Positions 7,584-16,079 of a stretch of DNA of 64,000 nt are shown here, in pieces. The position numbers were made by a program, and so were the translations under genes. The notes under the pieces are model-generated. The model saw only the letters and a program-made list of their open reading frames with translations, was not told the origin of the DNA and did no database searches. The stretch covers positions 1-64,000 of the forward strand of contig NZ_JACJJP010000005.1 of NCBI RefSeq assembly GCF_016900095.1, read 5' to 3'. This DNA is from Gemmiger formicilis. Lineage in GTDB: Bacteria; Bacillota; Clostridia; Oscillospirales; Ruminococcaceae. The stretch's first letter is position 1, and every line of letters begins with the position of its first letter.

Positions 7584-7768
7584 GGGTTCCTTATGTAGGG
7601 TTCCTTATGTAGGGTTCCTTGTAACGGGTTTGGCAGCACCCCAGGGTTCCTTATGTGGGGTTCCTTGTACCGGGTTTGGCAGCACCCCAGGGTTCCTTAT
7701 GTGGGGTTCCTTGTACCGGGTTTGGCAGCACCCCAGGGTTCCTTATGTAGGGTTCCTTACTTGGGGAA
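7584..7768 (+). repeat. Tandem repeats (46-bp unit, nine GGGTTCCTT motifs)
   Basis: The block between 7625 and 7763 repeats with an exact 46-bp period, marked by cggg at 7625, 7671 and 7717. A shorter unit with an added 14-bp duplication precedes it. Each unit carries two or three GGGTTCCTTATGT/GTAC motifs, about nine in all. There are no spacers, so it is not a CRISPR. Position beside a replication ATPase suggests iterons. Confidence 0.75.
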
Positions 7769-7776
7769 CCCCGATT

Positions 7777-7810
7777 AACAAGGAAGCCTAATTAGGCTTC
7801 CTTGTTTTCA
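7777..7810 (+). terminator. 30-bp palindromic terminator
   Basis: AACAAGGAAGCCTA and its exact reverse complement form a 30-bp palindrome (7777-7806) followed by TTTTC-type sequence. It separates the repeat tract from the plus-strand genes. Nothing further is visible between 7811 and the RBS at 8001. Confidence 0.7.
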
Positions 7811-8014
7811 CAACTGGCAGAAATAAAAACCACCCGGTAATGCAAAGTTTTAGAAAGGAGCTCTCGCAAAAAGCACTGCACAAATTCAGGCCAAAGATTT
7901 CTAGTCCTCAGTTCTCGCAGTCCCGCTATGCATCTCCGCAACCTGATTCTTGCCAATCACAAAATTTCATACTACACTAAAATCAGAAAGCACAAACGCA
8001 AAAGGAGGCGTACC

Positions 8015-8461
8015 ATGCCCACCGTATTGATCGACGCAGACGGCTGCCCGGTGGTGGATCTGACCGTCCGCCTCTGCCACATCTGGGGAATACCGGTGCT
8101 CATACTTTGCGATACCGCCCACCGCATAGAGCGGGAGGGCGCACAGACACTGGTGTTTGACAAGGGCATGGACAGCGTGGACTTTGCCCTGGTCAATCGC
8201 GTGTGCCCTGGTGACATCGTGGTGACCCAGGACTACGGTCTGGCCAGTATGTGCCTGGCCCGCCGGGCCCGGGTGCTGAACCAGAACGGTCTGGAATATT
8301 CCGCCGACAACATCGACGCGCTTTTGGAGCACCGATGGCAAAACAAAAAGCTCCTCCGGGCCGGCAAGCACCCGAAAGGGCCTGCCAAGCGGACGAGGGA
8401 GCAGGATGAGGCGTTCGCGAAAGCGCTGGCAAAACTGCTGGCAGAAAGCACGCCGCTGTAA
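8015..8461 (+). CDS. UPF0178 (DUF188, YaiI/YqxD) family protein
   Basis: 148 aa. Family hallmarks are present from the first residues: VLIDADGCPVVD, the CDTAHRI block, DFALVNRV-PGDIVVTQDYGLA and the C-terminal KGPAKRTREQD. DUF188 proteins have a PIN-like fold with an acidic centre, consistent with a nuclease, but their role is unknown. The upstream in-frame ATG at 7928 lacks an RBS; AAAGGAGG at 8001-8008 fixes the start here. A close relative lies at 48601-49038 in the same relative position of the second element, so it belongs to the element backbone. Confidence 0.9.
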   Translation: MPTVLIDADGCPVVDLTVRLCHIWGIPVLILCDTAHRIEREGAQTLVFDKGMDSVDFALVNRVCPGDIVVTQDYGLASMCLARRARVLNQNGLEYSADNIDALLEHRWQNKKLLRAGKHPKGPAKRTREQDEAFAKALAKLLAESTPL

Positions 8462-8499
8462 AGGCATGCGTCGACATTGCAGAAAGGAAGCGTTGCGAA

Positions 8500-9186
8500 G
8501 TGGATACCTTTGTGGCAGACGGCAAAACCGTGTCTGTGTACCCCGCCGCTGAGCCGGGCGCTCCGGTGGTGTACCTGAACACCTTTGGCGAGGAAGGACA
8601 GGCTGTCTTTGACGCTCTGACGGCAATAGGCGGCCCGGCGCTGACCCTGGTGACGATCAGCGGCCTGGACTGGGACCGGGACATGTCCCCCTGGGACAGC
8701 CCGGCGGTGTTCAAAAGCGCCGCGCCCTTCGCCGGCGGTGCGGATGATTATCTGCGGCTTCTGGTTGAGGAGATCATCCCCGCCGCGGAACGGCTGCTGC
8801 CTACCCCGCCCATCTGGCGCGGCATCGCGGGGTATTCCCTGGCCGGGCTGTTCGCGGTGTACGCTCTCTATCGTACGGATGTGTTCTCCCGTGCGGCCAG
8901 CGTGTCCGGCTCGCTCTGGTTTCCCGGGTTCAGGGAGTATGTACTTTCCCACGCGCCCCTGCACCAGCCGGACTGCGTCTATTTCTCGCTGGGCGACCGG
9001 GAGAGCAAGACACGGAATCCGGTGCTCCGGACGGTACAGGAAAATACCGAAACCCTCTGCGAATTTTACCGTAGTCAAGGCATCTGCACCACATTTCAGC
9101 TGAACCCCGGTGGACACCACGACCATCCGGCACAACGGACAGCGGCAGGGATTCAATGGATACAAGGGATTATTGCAACGCAATAG
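8500..9186 (+). CDS. Alpha/beta-hydrolase, putative esterase (esterase D/IroE-like)
   Basis: 228 aa, with no signal peptide, so cytoplasmic. The nucleophile elbow GYSLAG places Ser at 113; LGDRES near 163 and GGHHDHP near 205 supply the likely acid and histidine. The pattern fits the putative esterase family (PF00756). The substrate cannot be read from the sequence. GTG start with AAAGGAAG upstream, 38 bp after the UPF0178 gene, so possibly co-transcribed. Confidence 0.75.
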   Translation: MDTFVADGKTVSVYPAAEPGAPVVYLNTFGEEGQAVFDALTAIGGPALTLVTISGLDWDRDMSPWDSPAVFKSAAPFAGGADDYLRLLVEEIIPAAERLLPTPPIWRGIAGYSLAGLFAVYALYRTDVFSRAASVSGSLWFPGFREYVLSHAPLHQPDCVYFSLGDRESKTRNPVLRTVQENTETLCEFYRSQGICTTFQLNPGGHHDHPAQRTAAGIQWIQGIIATQ

Positions 9187-9219
9187 TAAACAGAATATAG
9201 GGAATAGAGGTGAAAGGCA

Positions 9220-10431
9220 GTGGTTAATATAAATGGAAAAGAATGGTGTGATTTAAATTCGTCAGACATTCAGGCAGCTATTTCTAAAATTGATTTTGAT
9301 GAATCGTTTTATTTTGAACTTAAGCGCGATGAAGTCCAACCCAAGAAAATAGCAGAAGAGGTTTCTGCTTTTTCAAACTCTTTTGGCGGATATATTTTCC
9401 TAGGAGTTTCTGACGACAAAAAAATCGAAGGATGCAGCTCTTGGAATGAACAAAGAATACACACAACAATGCACGACTGTATTACTCCGACCCCTTCTTT
9501 CGATGTTAAAAGGTTCATACTCGGAGCCAAAACAGTATTTGTAATTAAAATCGATGAGGGTTCCGAGCCCCCCTATATCACCAATCACGGAAAAATATAC
9601 GAAAGGATTTCTTCCGGTTCATGTGTCATCAAAGATTCTTCGAAGTTGTCACAGATTTATATCAAACGGGAACAACAGCTCGAAAAAATGGAGAAGAAGA
9701 TTTCCATACCACCAATTCCCGAAATAGTCAGCAATACATATGGATATATCGATATTGGCTTCGTGTTAATATCATCAGATGATAGTTCCACCTTCAAAGC
9801 ATTTTGCAATGCAGATTTAAAAGCTCTCGCCAGCCGATTGTCTCAGTCGCATCCTTTCTTCAATTTAGCGTACATTGGCCAATCTATTATATTTACACCC
9901 GGAGGACTAACTACTTCAAATGGGCCCATGCCTGCCCACACAAACAATTTCCTTGAAATAATGGATGATGGCAGCGCAAGAATGCGACTTTTGTTAATAA
10001 ACAACAACACTGCTGACAGTAGTGTGAATATGATGGCGCCCTTAATTATGCTGATGACATACCAAGATGTTTACACTGCTGTAATGGGCACACTGTTTCC
10101 GCACAAAATGGCATATGCCAAAAAATACGAATCTCTAACTGTCAGAAAACAATTTCAGCCTGTTTTATTGTTTGACAATACTTTTCCTGCTACATATCCT
10201 GGCTGGGAGAAAGATAACAAAGAAAGGTTGGAAAAGATTTGTGAGCACCGTAAAATATACGGGATTACATCTGTTATTACCGATGATCGTATTCCAAAAA
10301 CTGGCTTATACACTATCGATCAACGCCAGTTGTTACTTTGGGAGCAAAAATATACTGCTGACGCTATTTTGTCTGAATTGTTTTATTCGCGTTTCATCGT
10401 GATGGGTCATTTTCCAAAACCCGTATCATAA
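9220..10431 (+). CDS. Schlafen/AlbA_2 domain protein
   Basis: 403 aa. The N-terminal 30-150 matches the divergent AlbA_2 (Schlafen AAA-like, PF04326) domain: FELKRDE, VSAFSNSFGGYIFLGVSDD and YERISSGS. The rest (about 165-400) is unrecognised. AlbA_2 proteins occur as regulators and in anti-phage or stress contexts. Start GTG with RBS gaggtgaaagg. The gene is clearly AT-richer than both neighbours, which suggests separate acquisition. Confidence 0.7.
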   Translation: MVNINGKEWCDLNSSDIQAAISKIDFDESFYFELKRDEVQPKKIAEEVSAFSNSFGGYIFLGVSDDKKIEGCSSWNEQRIHTTMHDCITPTPSFDVKRFILGAKTVFVIKIDEGSEPPYITNHGKIYERISSGSCVIKDSSKLSQIYIKREQQLEKMEKKISIPPIPEIVSNTYGYIDIGFVLISSDDSSTFKAFCNADLKALASRLSQSHPFFNLAYIGQSIIFTPGGLTTSNGPMPAHTNNFLEIMDDGSARMRLLLINNNTADSSVNMMAPLIMLMTYQDVYTAVMGTLFPHKMAYAKKYESLTVRKQFQPVLLFDNTFPATYPGWEKDNKERLEKICEHRKIYGITSVITDDRIPKTGLYTIDQRQLLLWEQKYTADAILSELFYSRFIVMGHFPKPVS

Positions 10432-10615
10432 AGCGTTGCATATATTTTCAATGTATCCAGCAAAATCGGTTTTCGCTTTCCTCGGTTTCACTTCTCCTTT
10501 TTGATGTTTCCTCAATCACATCTGTTATCCAGCTGATATCTGTTAATGGCCTATTCATTTGACAGATTTTCAATTATTCTCGAAGGCATCTTTTCTTACT
10601 GCCCTGCGGCTGTGC

Positions 10616-10621
10616 TATAAT
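10616..10621 (+). promoter_or_regulatory. TATAAT -10 element before the AlkZ-related gene
   Basis: A perfect TATAAT lies 33 bp before the start codon, but no good -35 is visible. The rest of 10432-10653 is AT-rich and shows no gene. Confidence 0.4.
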
Positions 10622-10653
10622 TTCCGTAACGACGCAAAAAGCGGGGTGAGTGT

Positions 10654-11385
10654 ATGGCGGTAGAGAACGGCGAATGGATCATGCGCGGGCCAGATCGGGA
10701 CGATCCGGCCTGCATCCGCAGCTGGGAGGCGCTGGTGGATTGGATCGACCAGGTGGGCTTTCTCCCTCTGTTCCGCAATGAGATCGAGGGCTTTTCCGCC
10801 GAGGAACGCACCTGCCCCTTCGACTGGTGGAGCGGCGATGTGGCCCGGGATCCCTGGGAATGGCGGCAGGTCATCGCCCGCAGCGGACGGGTAGCCTATG
10901 GCAAATTCTTCGGCAAAAAAGCTGGCTTCATCTCCCGCAAATGGTTCCCTCATTTTGCCAACTGGCGGCGGGACGGCTATGACTTCGACAGCCGCTGGGA
11001 GGATGAGCTGGCCACCTCCCGCCAGAAAAAGATCATGGATCAATTCCTTGAGCGGGACGAACTGCTCTCCTTTGACCTGAAGCAATTGGCCGGCTTTGGC
11101 AAGGGCGGCGAGAAAAACTTTGAGGGCACGGTCACCGACCTGCAGATGGAGGGGTATCTGCTGATCCGGGACTTTCGCCAGCGCCGGAACAAGCGCGGTC
11201 AGCTCTACGGCTGGCCCCGTTCTGTCTACGCCACGCCGGAGGCGCTCTGGGGCAGCGACCACATTGCCTCCGCCTATTCCACCGACCCGGCCCGGTCCCG
11301 TGAACTCGTGTTTCAGCAGGTGCAGGCCTGCTTCCCCGCCGCCACGGACAAGGCCCTCAGGGCTGTGCTGGGCGGCAGCCGCTGA
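10654..11385 (+). CDS. AlkZ-related protein (YcaQ-like, winged-helix DNA glycosylase relative)
   Basis: 243 aa. The blocks DPWEWRQVIARSG, VAYGKFFGKKAGFIS, NWRRDGYDFD and GFGKGGEKNFEG are typical of the family annotated as AlkZ-related in Clostridia. AlkZ/YcaQ enzymes excise bulky or cross-linked bases, but this short family lacks a demonstrated reaction, so repair activity is inference. It is the first gene of a tight plus-strand run (14-bp gap to the SGNH hydrolase). Confidence 0.65.
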   Translation: MAVENGEWIMRGPDRDDPACIRSWEALVDWIDQVGFLPLFRNEIEGFSAEERTCPFDWWSGDVARDPWEWRQVIARSGRVAYGKFFGKKAGFISRKWFPHFANWRRDGYDFDSRWEDELATSRQKKIMDQFLERDELLSFDLKQLAGFGKGGEKNFEGTVTDLQMEGYLLIRDFRQRRNKRGQLYGWPRSVYATPEALWGSDHIASAYSTDPARSRELVFQQVQACFPAATDKALRAVLGGSR

Positions 11386-11399
11386 AAGGAGTTTTTCCT

Positions 11400-12017
11400 A
11401 TGCGCATCCTCATGCTGGGCAACAGCCTGACCTTTGCCAACGATATGCCCCAAATGCTGGCCGCACTGACCGGCGCGGAGGTGGTCCACCACACCCGGGG
11501 CGGGGCGCGTCTGTCGGAGCAGCTGAACCCGGCCACACGGCTGGGAGCCCAAACGCAGGCCGCACTCGCCGGGGAACACTGGGATTATGTGGTGCTGCAG
11601 GAGATGAGCCACGGCCCCATCTCTTCACCAAAAAGCTTCTTTTCCAGCGTGGCACAGCTCTGTGAACAGATCCGGTCGAGCGGCGCAGCGCCGGTCCTCT
11701 ATGCCACCTGGGCCTACCAAAAGGGCAGCGCCAAACTTGCCGCCAGGGGCTGGGGCTACGATGAAATGAGCCGTGCGCTGTCCGAGGCATACCGGCAGGC
11801 CGCCCGGGAGAACCACGCGCTGCTGGCGGACGTCGGCCGGCGATTTTACGAACTGGCCGACACCCAGAACCTCTACGCCCCCGACGGCGTACACCCCACC
11901 GAAGCGGGTTCCCGCCTCGCCGCCCAGGTCATCGCGACCGCCATTGAAACCCACAAGGAGAACGGATATGGTACAAGAGATTTGCAAGGATGTGCTGTTT
12001 CTGGCGCGAAAGTCTGA
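11400..12017 (+). CDS. SGNH/GDSL-family hydrolase
   Basis: 205 aa, small and cytoplasmic. Block I GNSLT places the nucleophilic Ser at 9, a WDYVVLQEMSH block follows, and DGVHPTEAG near the C-terminus supplies the Asp/His pair. Members deacylate or de-esterify small substrates; the substrate here is unknown. AAAGGAG precedes the ATG. The 3' end overlaps the start of the deformylase gene by 50 bp, indicating one transcript. Confidence 0.75.
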   Translation: MRILMLGNSLTFANDMPQMLAALTGAEVVHHTRGGARLSEQLNPATRLGAQTQAALAGEHWDYVVLQEMSHGPISSPKSFFSSVAQLCEQIRSSGAAPVLYATWAYQKGSAKLAARGWGYDEMSRALSEAYRQAARENHALLADVGRRFYELADTQNLYAPDGVHPTEAGSRLAAQVIATAIETHKENGYGTRDLQGCAVSGAKV

Positions 12018-12378
12018 ACCCGCCACGCCGGATGATCTGCCGGTGGCGGCAGACCTTCTGGAAACACTGAAAGCCCACGCCGACGGCTGCGTGGGTATGG
12101 CAGCCAATATGATCGGCGTGGCCAAACGCATCATCGCCTTTGATGACGAGGGGGTCTACCGGGTGCTGTTCAACCCGGAAATCGTAAAGAAAAGCGGCCC
12201 CTATGAGGCCGAAGAGGGCTGCCTGTCCCTGACCGGCACCCGCAAGACAAAACGCTGGAAGAGCATCAAGGTGAAATACCAGGACGAGCAGTTCCGCCAG
12301 CGGTTCAAGACCTGGAACGGCTGGTCCGCCCAGATCATTCAGCATGAGATCGACCACTGCGAGGGCATTTTGATCTGA
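11968..12378 (+). CDS. def: Peptide deformylase family protein
   Basis: 136 aa. Metal ligands C85 (EGCLSL), H126 and H130 (QHEIDH) and the catalytic E127 are present. Motif I reads GMAANMIG instead of GLAAPQIG, so the Gln that normally supports the oxyanion is replaced by Met. This variant is common in a short Firmicute deformylase subfamily. It removes N-formyl groups from nascent peptides if active; a housekeeping deformylase elsewhere is likely. RBS AAGGAG; overlaps the upstream gene. Confidence 0.8.
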   Translation: MVQEICKDVLFLARKSEPATPDDLPVAADLLETLKAHADGCVGMAANMIGVAKRIIAFDDEGVYRVLFNPEIVKKSGPYEAEEGCLSLTGTRKTKRWKSIKVKYQDEQFRQRFKTWNGWSAQIIQHEIDHCEGILI

Positions 12379-12390
12379 GGAGGAACCACC

Positions 12391-13107
12391 ATGTTTGCAA
12401 ACAAAGTTGCCGTCGTGACCGGCGGCGCCAAAGGCATCGGCAGAGCCATTGTCCAGGAGTTCCGCAAAGCCGGGGCGGCGGTGTGCGTCATCGACCTGCT
12501 GCCGAATGAGTATTTTGTGGGCGATGTATCCGACCAGGCGGCGCTGGAAACGTTTGCCCGCAAAGTCATTGCGGAGCATGGCCATGTGGACTATCTCATC
12601 AACAACGCCCTCCCGCTGATGAAGGGCATCGACGAGTGCAGCTGGGAGGAGTTCAACTATGCCCTGCGGGTGGGGGTGACCGCCCCTTTCTATCTGACCA
12701 AACTGTTCGCTCCCCATTTTGCGCCGGGGGCATCGGTGGTGAACATCTCCTCTTCCCGGGACCGTATGAGCCAGCCCCAGACCGAGAGCTACACGGCGGC
12801 CAAGGGCGGCATCTCGGCCCTGACCCACGCTCTGGCGGTGAGCCTTGCGGGCAAGGTGCGGGTGAACAGCATCTCGCCCGGCTGGATCGAGACCGGCGAT
12901 ACGGTGTGGACCGGGCCGGACGCCGACCAGCAGCCCGCCGGGCGGGTGGGCGATCCGCTGGACATCGCCCACATGGTGCTGTTCCTCTGCTCGGATAAGG
13001 CGGGCTTCATCACCGGCGAAAACATCTGCATTGACGGCGGCATGACCCGCCAGATGATCTACCACAACGACTTCGGCTGGACATATGAGGGAGGGGGCAA
13101 CGCATGA
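12391..13107 (+). CDS. Short-chain dehydrogenase/reductase (SDR)
   Basis: 238 aa classical SDR. NAD(P)-binding TGGAKGIG at 10-17, NNA at 71-73 and the catalytic Ser near 121, Y134 and K138 (YTAAK) are all present. Asp35 after beta-2 suggests NAD preference. The substrate is unknown. It follows the deformylase by 12 bp and overlaps the flavodoxin start by 4 bp, so the three genes are translationally coupled. Confidence 0.88.
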   Translation: MFANKVAVVTGGAKGIGRAIVQEFRKAGAAVCVIDLLPNEYFVGDVSDQAALETFARKVIAEHGHVDYLINNALPLMKGIDECSWEEFNYALRVGVTAPFYLTKLFAPHFAPGASVVNISSSRDRMSQPQTESYTAAKGGISALTHALAVSLAGKVRVNSISPGWIETGDTVWTGPDADQQPAGRVGDPLDIAHMVLFLCSDKAGFITGENICIDGGMTRQMIYHNDFGWTYEGGGNA

Positions 13108-13550
13108 AAACGGCAATTTGCTATCTTTCCTGCCACCACGGCAATACCCGAAAGGTGGTGGAGGCCATGGCCGAGGCGGGCGGCGCTGACCTCATCGATG
13201 TGCGCACCCGCCAGACGGTGCGGCTGGAGGAATACGACCGCGTGGGATTTGCCTCCGGCATTTATGGCTTTGAGATGCACAGGGCGCTGATCGCTTTTGC
13301 CCGACAGTATCTGCCCGCGGGCAAACCGGTATTTTTCGTCTGCACCTATGGCGGCACAAAGGGCAACGGTACGAAGACGCTGCGCCAGATCGCCCGGGAA
13401 AAGGGCTGCCCGTTGCTGGGGGAGTTTTCCTGCAAGGGCTACGACACCTTCGGCCCCTTTAAGCTGGTGGGCGGCCTCGCCAAGGGCCGCCCCAACGAGG
13501 AGGATCTGGAAAAAGCGCGGGCGTTTTACCGGGGGCTGGCATCACGGTAA
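13104..13550 (+). CDS. Flavodoxin family protein
   Basis: 148 aa. The N-terminal FMN phosphate-binding loop SCHHGNTRKV, a central SGIYGFEMH and the CTYGG loop are characteristic of flavodoxins. It probably transfers electrons, possibly to the adjacent SDR product, though this partnership is only inferred from the ATGA overlap of the genes. Confidence 0.85.
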   Translation: MKTAICYLSCHHGNTRKVVEAMAEAGGADLIDVRTRQTVRLEEYDRVGFASGIYGFEMHRALIAFARQYLPAGKPVFFVCTYGGTKGNGTKTLRQIAREKGCPLLGEFSCKGYDTFGPFKLVGGLAKGRPNEEDLEKARAFYRGLASR

Positions 13551-13577
13551 AGCTTTGGGGGAAGGGGCAAAGCAGAT

Positions 13578-14357
13578 ATGAGTTGTTCAACCCACGGACC
13601 TAAAATTGACCGCATCCAGGTGGATTACTGCCGCACCACCACTGTGTATCCCCGAACGGCCGAGGAACGAGCACATTGGCAATCCTTTACCCGCTCTCAC
13701 TCGGAGCATCTGATCCTTGATCGCTTTTCGGGAACTCTGGAACTGCAGTTCGAGCTTGCCCCTGGATGCTCTGTCACCCATAAATATCAACTGAAAGAGC
13801 AGGTGACCGAACTCCTGGATCGTTTTTCCGAAGGAGCTCTGTTTGCGGACAGTTATCCCCAAACGGAATTGGGTGTAGAGCAAACCGACGGGGAAGAATA
13901 TCTTGTACAGGATCCAAAGCGTTCGACCGCGTATCTGATCACCATCCGCTACCGAGGAAATCGGGAGCGAAGGATTTCCGGCTCCTACGACAAAAATTGC
14001 CTCCCTGCAGATTATCCCCAGTTCATGCGGCCTATTTTTTCACTGATTCAGGAGTTCAGCTTCGGCGAGATGATTTTCCCTGAAGTATATGAGAAAAGCC
14101 GGCGGAAAAAGGGAGAATTGATTTATTGCAGCGTGGTGTTTGACAATGGCCTGAAAACCTACTATTACCGCACCGAGGATGATTCTCTCGATGCGGGCGA
14201 TGACGTGGTGGTACCTGCCGGAAGTGACAATCACCTTTCCATTGCCAAGATTGTCAAAGTGGAGTATTTCGCACCGGCGGATGTCCCCTTCCCGATTGAA
14301 AAGACCAAGGTGATCCTGCGCCGGTGCACCGAGGACGACTACAACGAGATAGGTTGA
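13578..14357 (+). CDS. Hypothetical protein with a PriA 3'BD-like C-terminal domain
   Basis: 259 aa. I do not recognise residues 1-165. Residues about 185-255 (VVFDNGLKTYYYRT, DAGDDVVVPAG, IAKIVKVEYF) resemble the small beta-barrel found at the N-terminus of PriA and in several Firmicute orphan proteins. No signal peptide or membrane segment is visible. It follows the flavodoxin by 27 bp. Confidence 0.55.
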   Translation: MSCSTHGPKIDRIQVDYCRTTTVYPRTAEERAHWQSFTRSHSEHLILDRFSGTLELQFELAPGCSVTHKYQLKEQVTELLDRFSEGALFADSYPQTELGVEQTDGEEYLVQDPKRSTAYLITIRYRGNRERRISGSYDKNCLPADYPQFMRPIFSLIQEFSFGEMIFPEVYEKSRRKKGELIYCSVVFDNGLKTYYYRTEDDSLDAGDDVVVPAGSDNHLSIAKIVKVEYFAPADVPFPIEKTKVILRRCTEDDYNEIG

Positions 14358-14422
14358 GCGGCCAGCGAAAGGCAGCTTACGGGGCTCTTCCCGCAGCGTC
14401 TCCCTGCCGATACCCGCGCCTG

Positions 14423-15391
14423 TTATTGGAGCAATCTCATGAACGCTTCGTATTCGGCGTCTTTAAAGCAGCAGAGGTAAACGTTCATCACGGTCTCCTT
14501 GTGGGCCTCGAACCAGCGGACGATTGTGCGCAGCGCAACCACAGCCGCCTCGTCCAGAGGATATCCGTACACTCCCGTTGAAATGCCGGGGAAGGCGATA
14601 CTTCCGCAGCCATTTTGGCGCGCTGCTTCCAGGCTGTTCCAGTAGCAAGCGGAGAGCAGGTCGGCGTCCCTGTTTTTTCCGCTGTAAACCGGCCCCACGG
14701 TGTGGATAATGTGATCCACATCCCGGATCGCATACGCGCCGGTGATTTTGGCCTCCCCCGTTTCACAGCCGTTCAGCTTCCGGCATTCTTGGAGCAGCTC
14801 TTTCCCGGCCGCGCGGTGGATGGCTCCATCCACACCGCCTCCGCCCAGCAGGCTCTTATTGGCCGCATTGACGATCGCGTCCACATGCAGGTCCAGTACG
14901 CTCCCTCGCACAAAGCTGATGTGCGATTTCGGGACATGCCGTTTTACAACTTCCAGGGATTCTTTTGTGAGGATCATTCTCTTGTCCCAAGGGTTGATCA
15001 CAAGGCCCTGGCATTGCGGCCAGCGGTCCAGCGCCTTTATCAGATCCCCAAAGGTTTGGTTGATGACCGACGAGGATTCCCCTTTATCCAGCTCTTCCTG
15101 GCTGGTAAAGACGGGGATCAGGTAGTTTCCTTCCGGATCCTCCGCTATGTGCCGAAAGCGTATGGGCACCTCCTGGCCACAGGTATAGGTATCCCCTGCT
15201 TTCAATTTTTCCGGATCTCCCAACATCCGGGCCAGAACATCCGGCGTCTCGATGGGAACATACACCTGCATGCCATGCCTGATCCCCATCTGCAGCGTGT
15301 TGAACACCGGTTCCACCGGGGCATTTTCCCCGCCAAAATACCAATTGAAAATCGTCCGTTCCACAGCGGTTGCGTACCGATCCAGCGCCAC
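14423..15391 (-). CDS. SseB-domain/macrodomain fusion protein
   Basis: 322 aa. Residues 1-150 match the SseB N-terminal domain (GMQVYVPIETP, LIPVFTSQEEL, GLVINPW). Residues 155-320 form a macrodomain with NAAN (175-178), GGGGVDGAIH (183-192), GEAKITGAY and FPGISTGVYGYP, all the residues that bind ADP-ribose. It probably hydrolyses or reads ADP-ribose marks or O-acetyl-ADP-ribose. Start chosen at GTG 15389-15391, where GGGAGGAATCAAA is an ideal RBS; the longer frame to 15427 lacks one. It is opposite in strand to its neighbours. Confidence 0.85.
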   Translation of the reverse strand: MALDRYATAVERTIFNWYFGGENAPVEPVFNTLQMGIRHGMQVYVPIETPDVLARMLGDPEKLKAGDTYTCGQEVPIRFRHIAEDPEGNYLIPVFTSQEELDKGESSSVINQTFGDLIKALDRWPQCQGLVINPWDKRMILTKESLEVVKRHVPKSHISFVRGSVLDLHVDAIVNAANKSLLGGGGVDGAIHRAAGKELLQECRKLNGCETGEAKITGAYAIRDVDHIIHTVGPVYSGKNRDADLLSACYWNSLEAARQNGCGSIAFPGISTGVYGYPLDEAAVVALRTIVRWFEAHKETVMNVYLCCFKDAEYEAFMRLLQ

Positions 15392-15561
15392 TTTGATTCC
15401 TCCCTGTTCCTCACATTTTTGCCTCACCGCAAGCCATTACAGTTTGCTTATCCTAAGCATAGCACAGGTCCGGTCCCATAGACAGGGCTTTCAAGTGCCG
15501 TATTGTCAAAAAGGCCGTCGAAGACACTCTGCCAGAATGTTTCCGCCCGCTCTGACCGACC

Positions 15562-15607
15562 AAAAGCTGAGGGGGCAGCCCTTTTTAAGGCTGCCCCCTC
15601 AGCTTTT
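15562..15607 (-). terminator. Terminator of the HxlR gene (bidirectional)
   Basis: An 18-bp GC-rich stem (AAAGCTGAGGGGGCAGCC and its complement) around CTTTTTAAG is flanked by A and T runs on the two sides. It touches the stop codon of the HxlR gene. Confidence 0.85.
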
Positions 15608-15933
15608 CACATGTTCTGCGCTTTATAGTTCTCCCCCCATGTCCGCATGGCGTCCAGAATGGGTTTCAGGCTTTTTCCCAGATCTGTCAGGCTGTACTCC
15701 ACCCGCGGCGGAACTTCCGCATATACTTTGCGGCTCACCAGCCCTTTTTCTTCCATGTCCCGCAGCTGGGCAGTGAGAACTTTCTGGGAAACGCTGCCAA
15801 TGGACTTTTTGAGCTCTCCAAACCGCTTCGTTCCCGGCATGAGGTCGCGCAGGATCAGGACCTTCCATTTATCACCGATCAGCATAAGCGTTGTCTCTAC
15901 CGGGCAGGCAGGTAATTCTTTTGTTTGCTGCAT
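15607..15933 (-). CDS. HxlR-family transcriptional regulator
   Basis: 108 aa winged helix. It has the family signature ACPVETTLMLIGDKWKVLILRDL with the conserved N-terminal Cys (C10), LKKSIGSVSQKVLTAQL and YSLTDLGKSL. HxlR proteins sense thiol-reactive or aldehyde stress and usually repress a divergent gene. The divergent gene here encodes a PNPOx-like flavoprotein, and the shared intergenic region has repeats suited to HxlR binding. Confidence 0.9.
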   Translation of the reverse strand: MQQTKELPACPVETTLMLIGDKWKVLILRDLMPGTKRFGELKKSIGSVSQKVLTAQLRDMEEKGLVSRKVYAEVPPRVEYSLTDLGKSLKPILDAMRTWGENYKAQNM

Positions 15934-15981
15934 GGTATCACGCCTTCCAATAGTTTCTTTTTAGTGACTATAGCACAAAAA

Positions 15982-16019
15982 AGTGCTTACTTCACAATAG
16001 ATACTTACTGAATTATTAT
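15982..16019 (+). promoter_or_regulatory. Promoter and HxlR-type operator of the PNPOx-like gene
   Basis: TTCACA (15991-15996), 17 bp, TATTAT (16014-16019). Two related elements, AGTGCTTACTT (15982) and GATACTTACTG (16000), lie 18 bp apart and straddle the -35. HxlR/YodB-type proteins bind CTTACT-like repeats, so repression by the divergent regulator is likely. Confidence 0.6.
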
Positions 16020-16079
16020 AATCCTGCAAGAGAAAAGTTGCAATTCCAAACCCCACATTCCAACCAGGAGGTATGTATC

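Noticed and set aside
7584-7768. CRISPR array
   Set aside because: Units are contiguous 46-bp tandem repeats with no unique spacers and no cas genes nearby.
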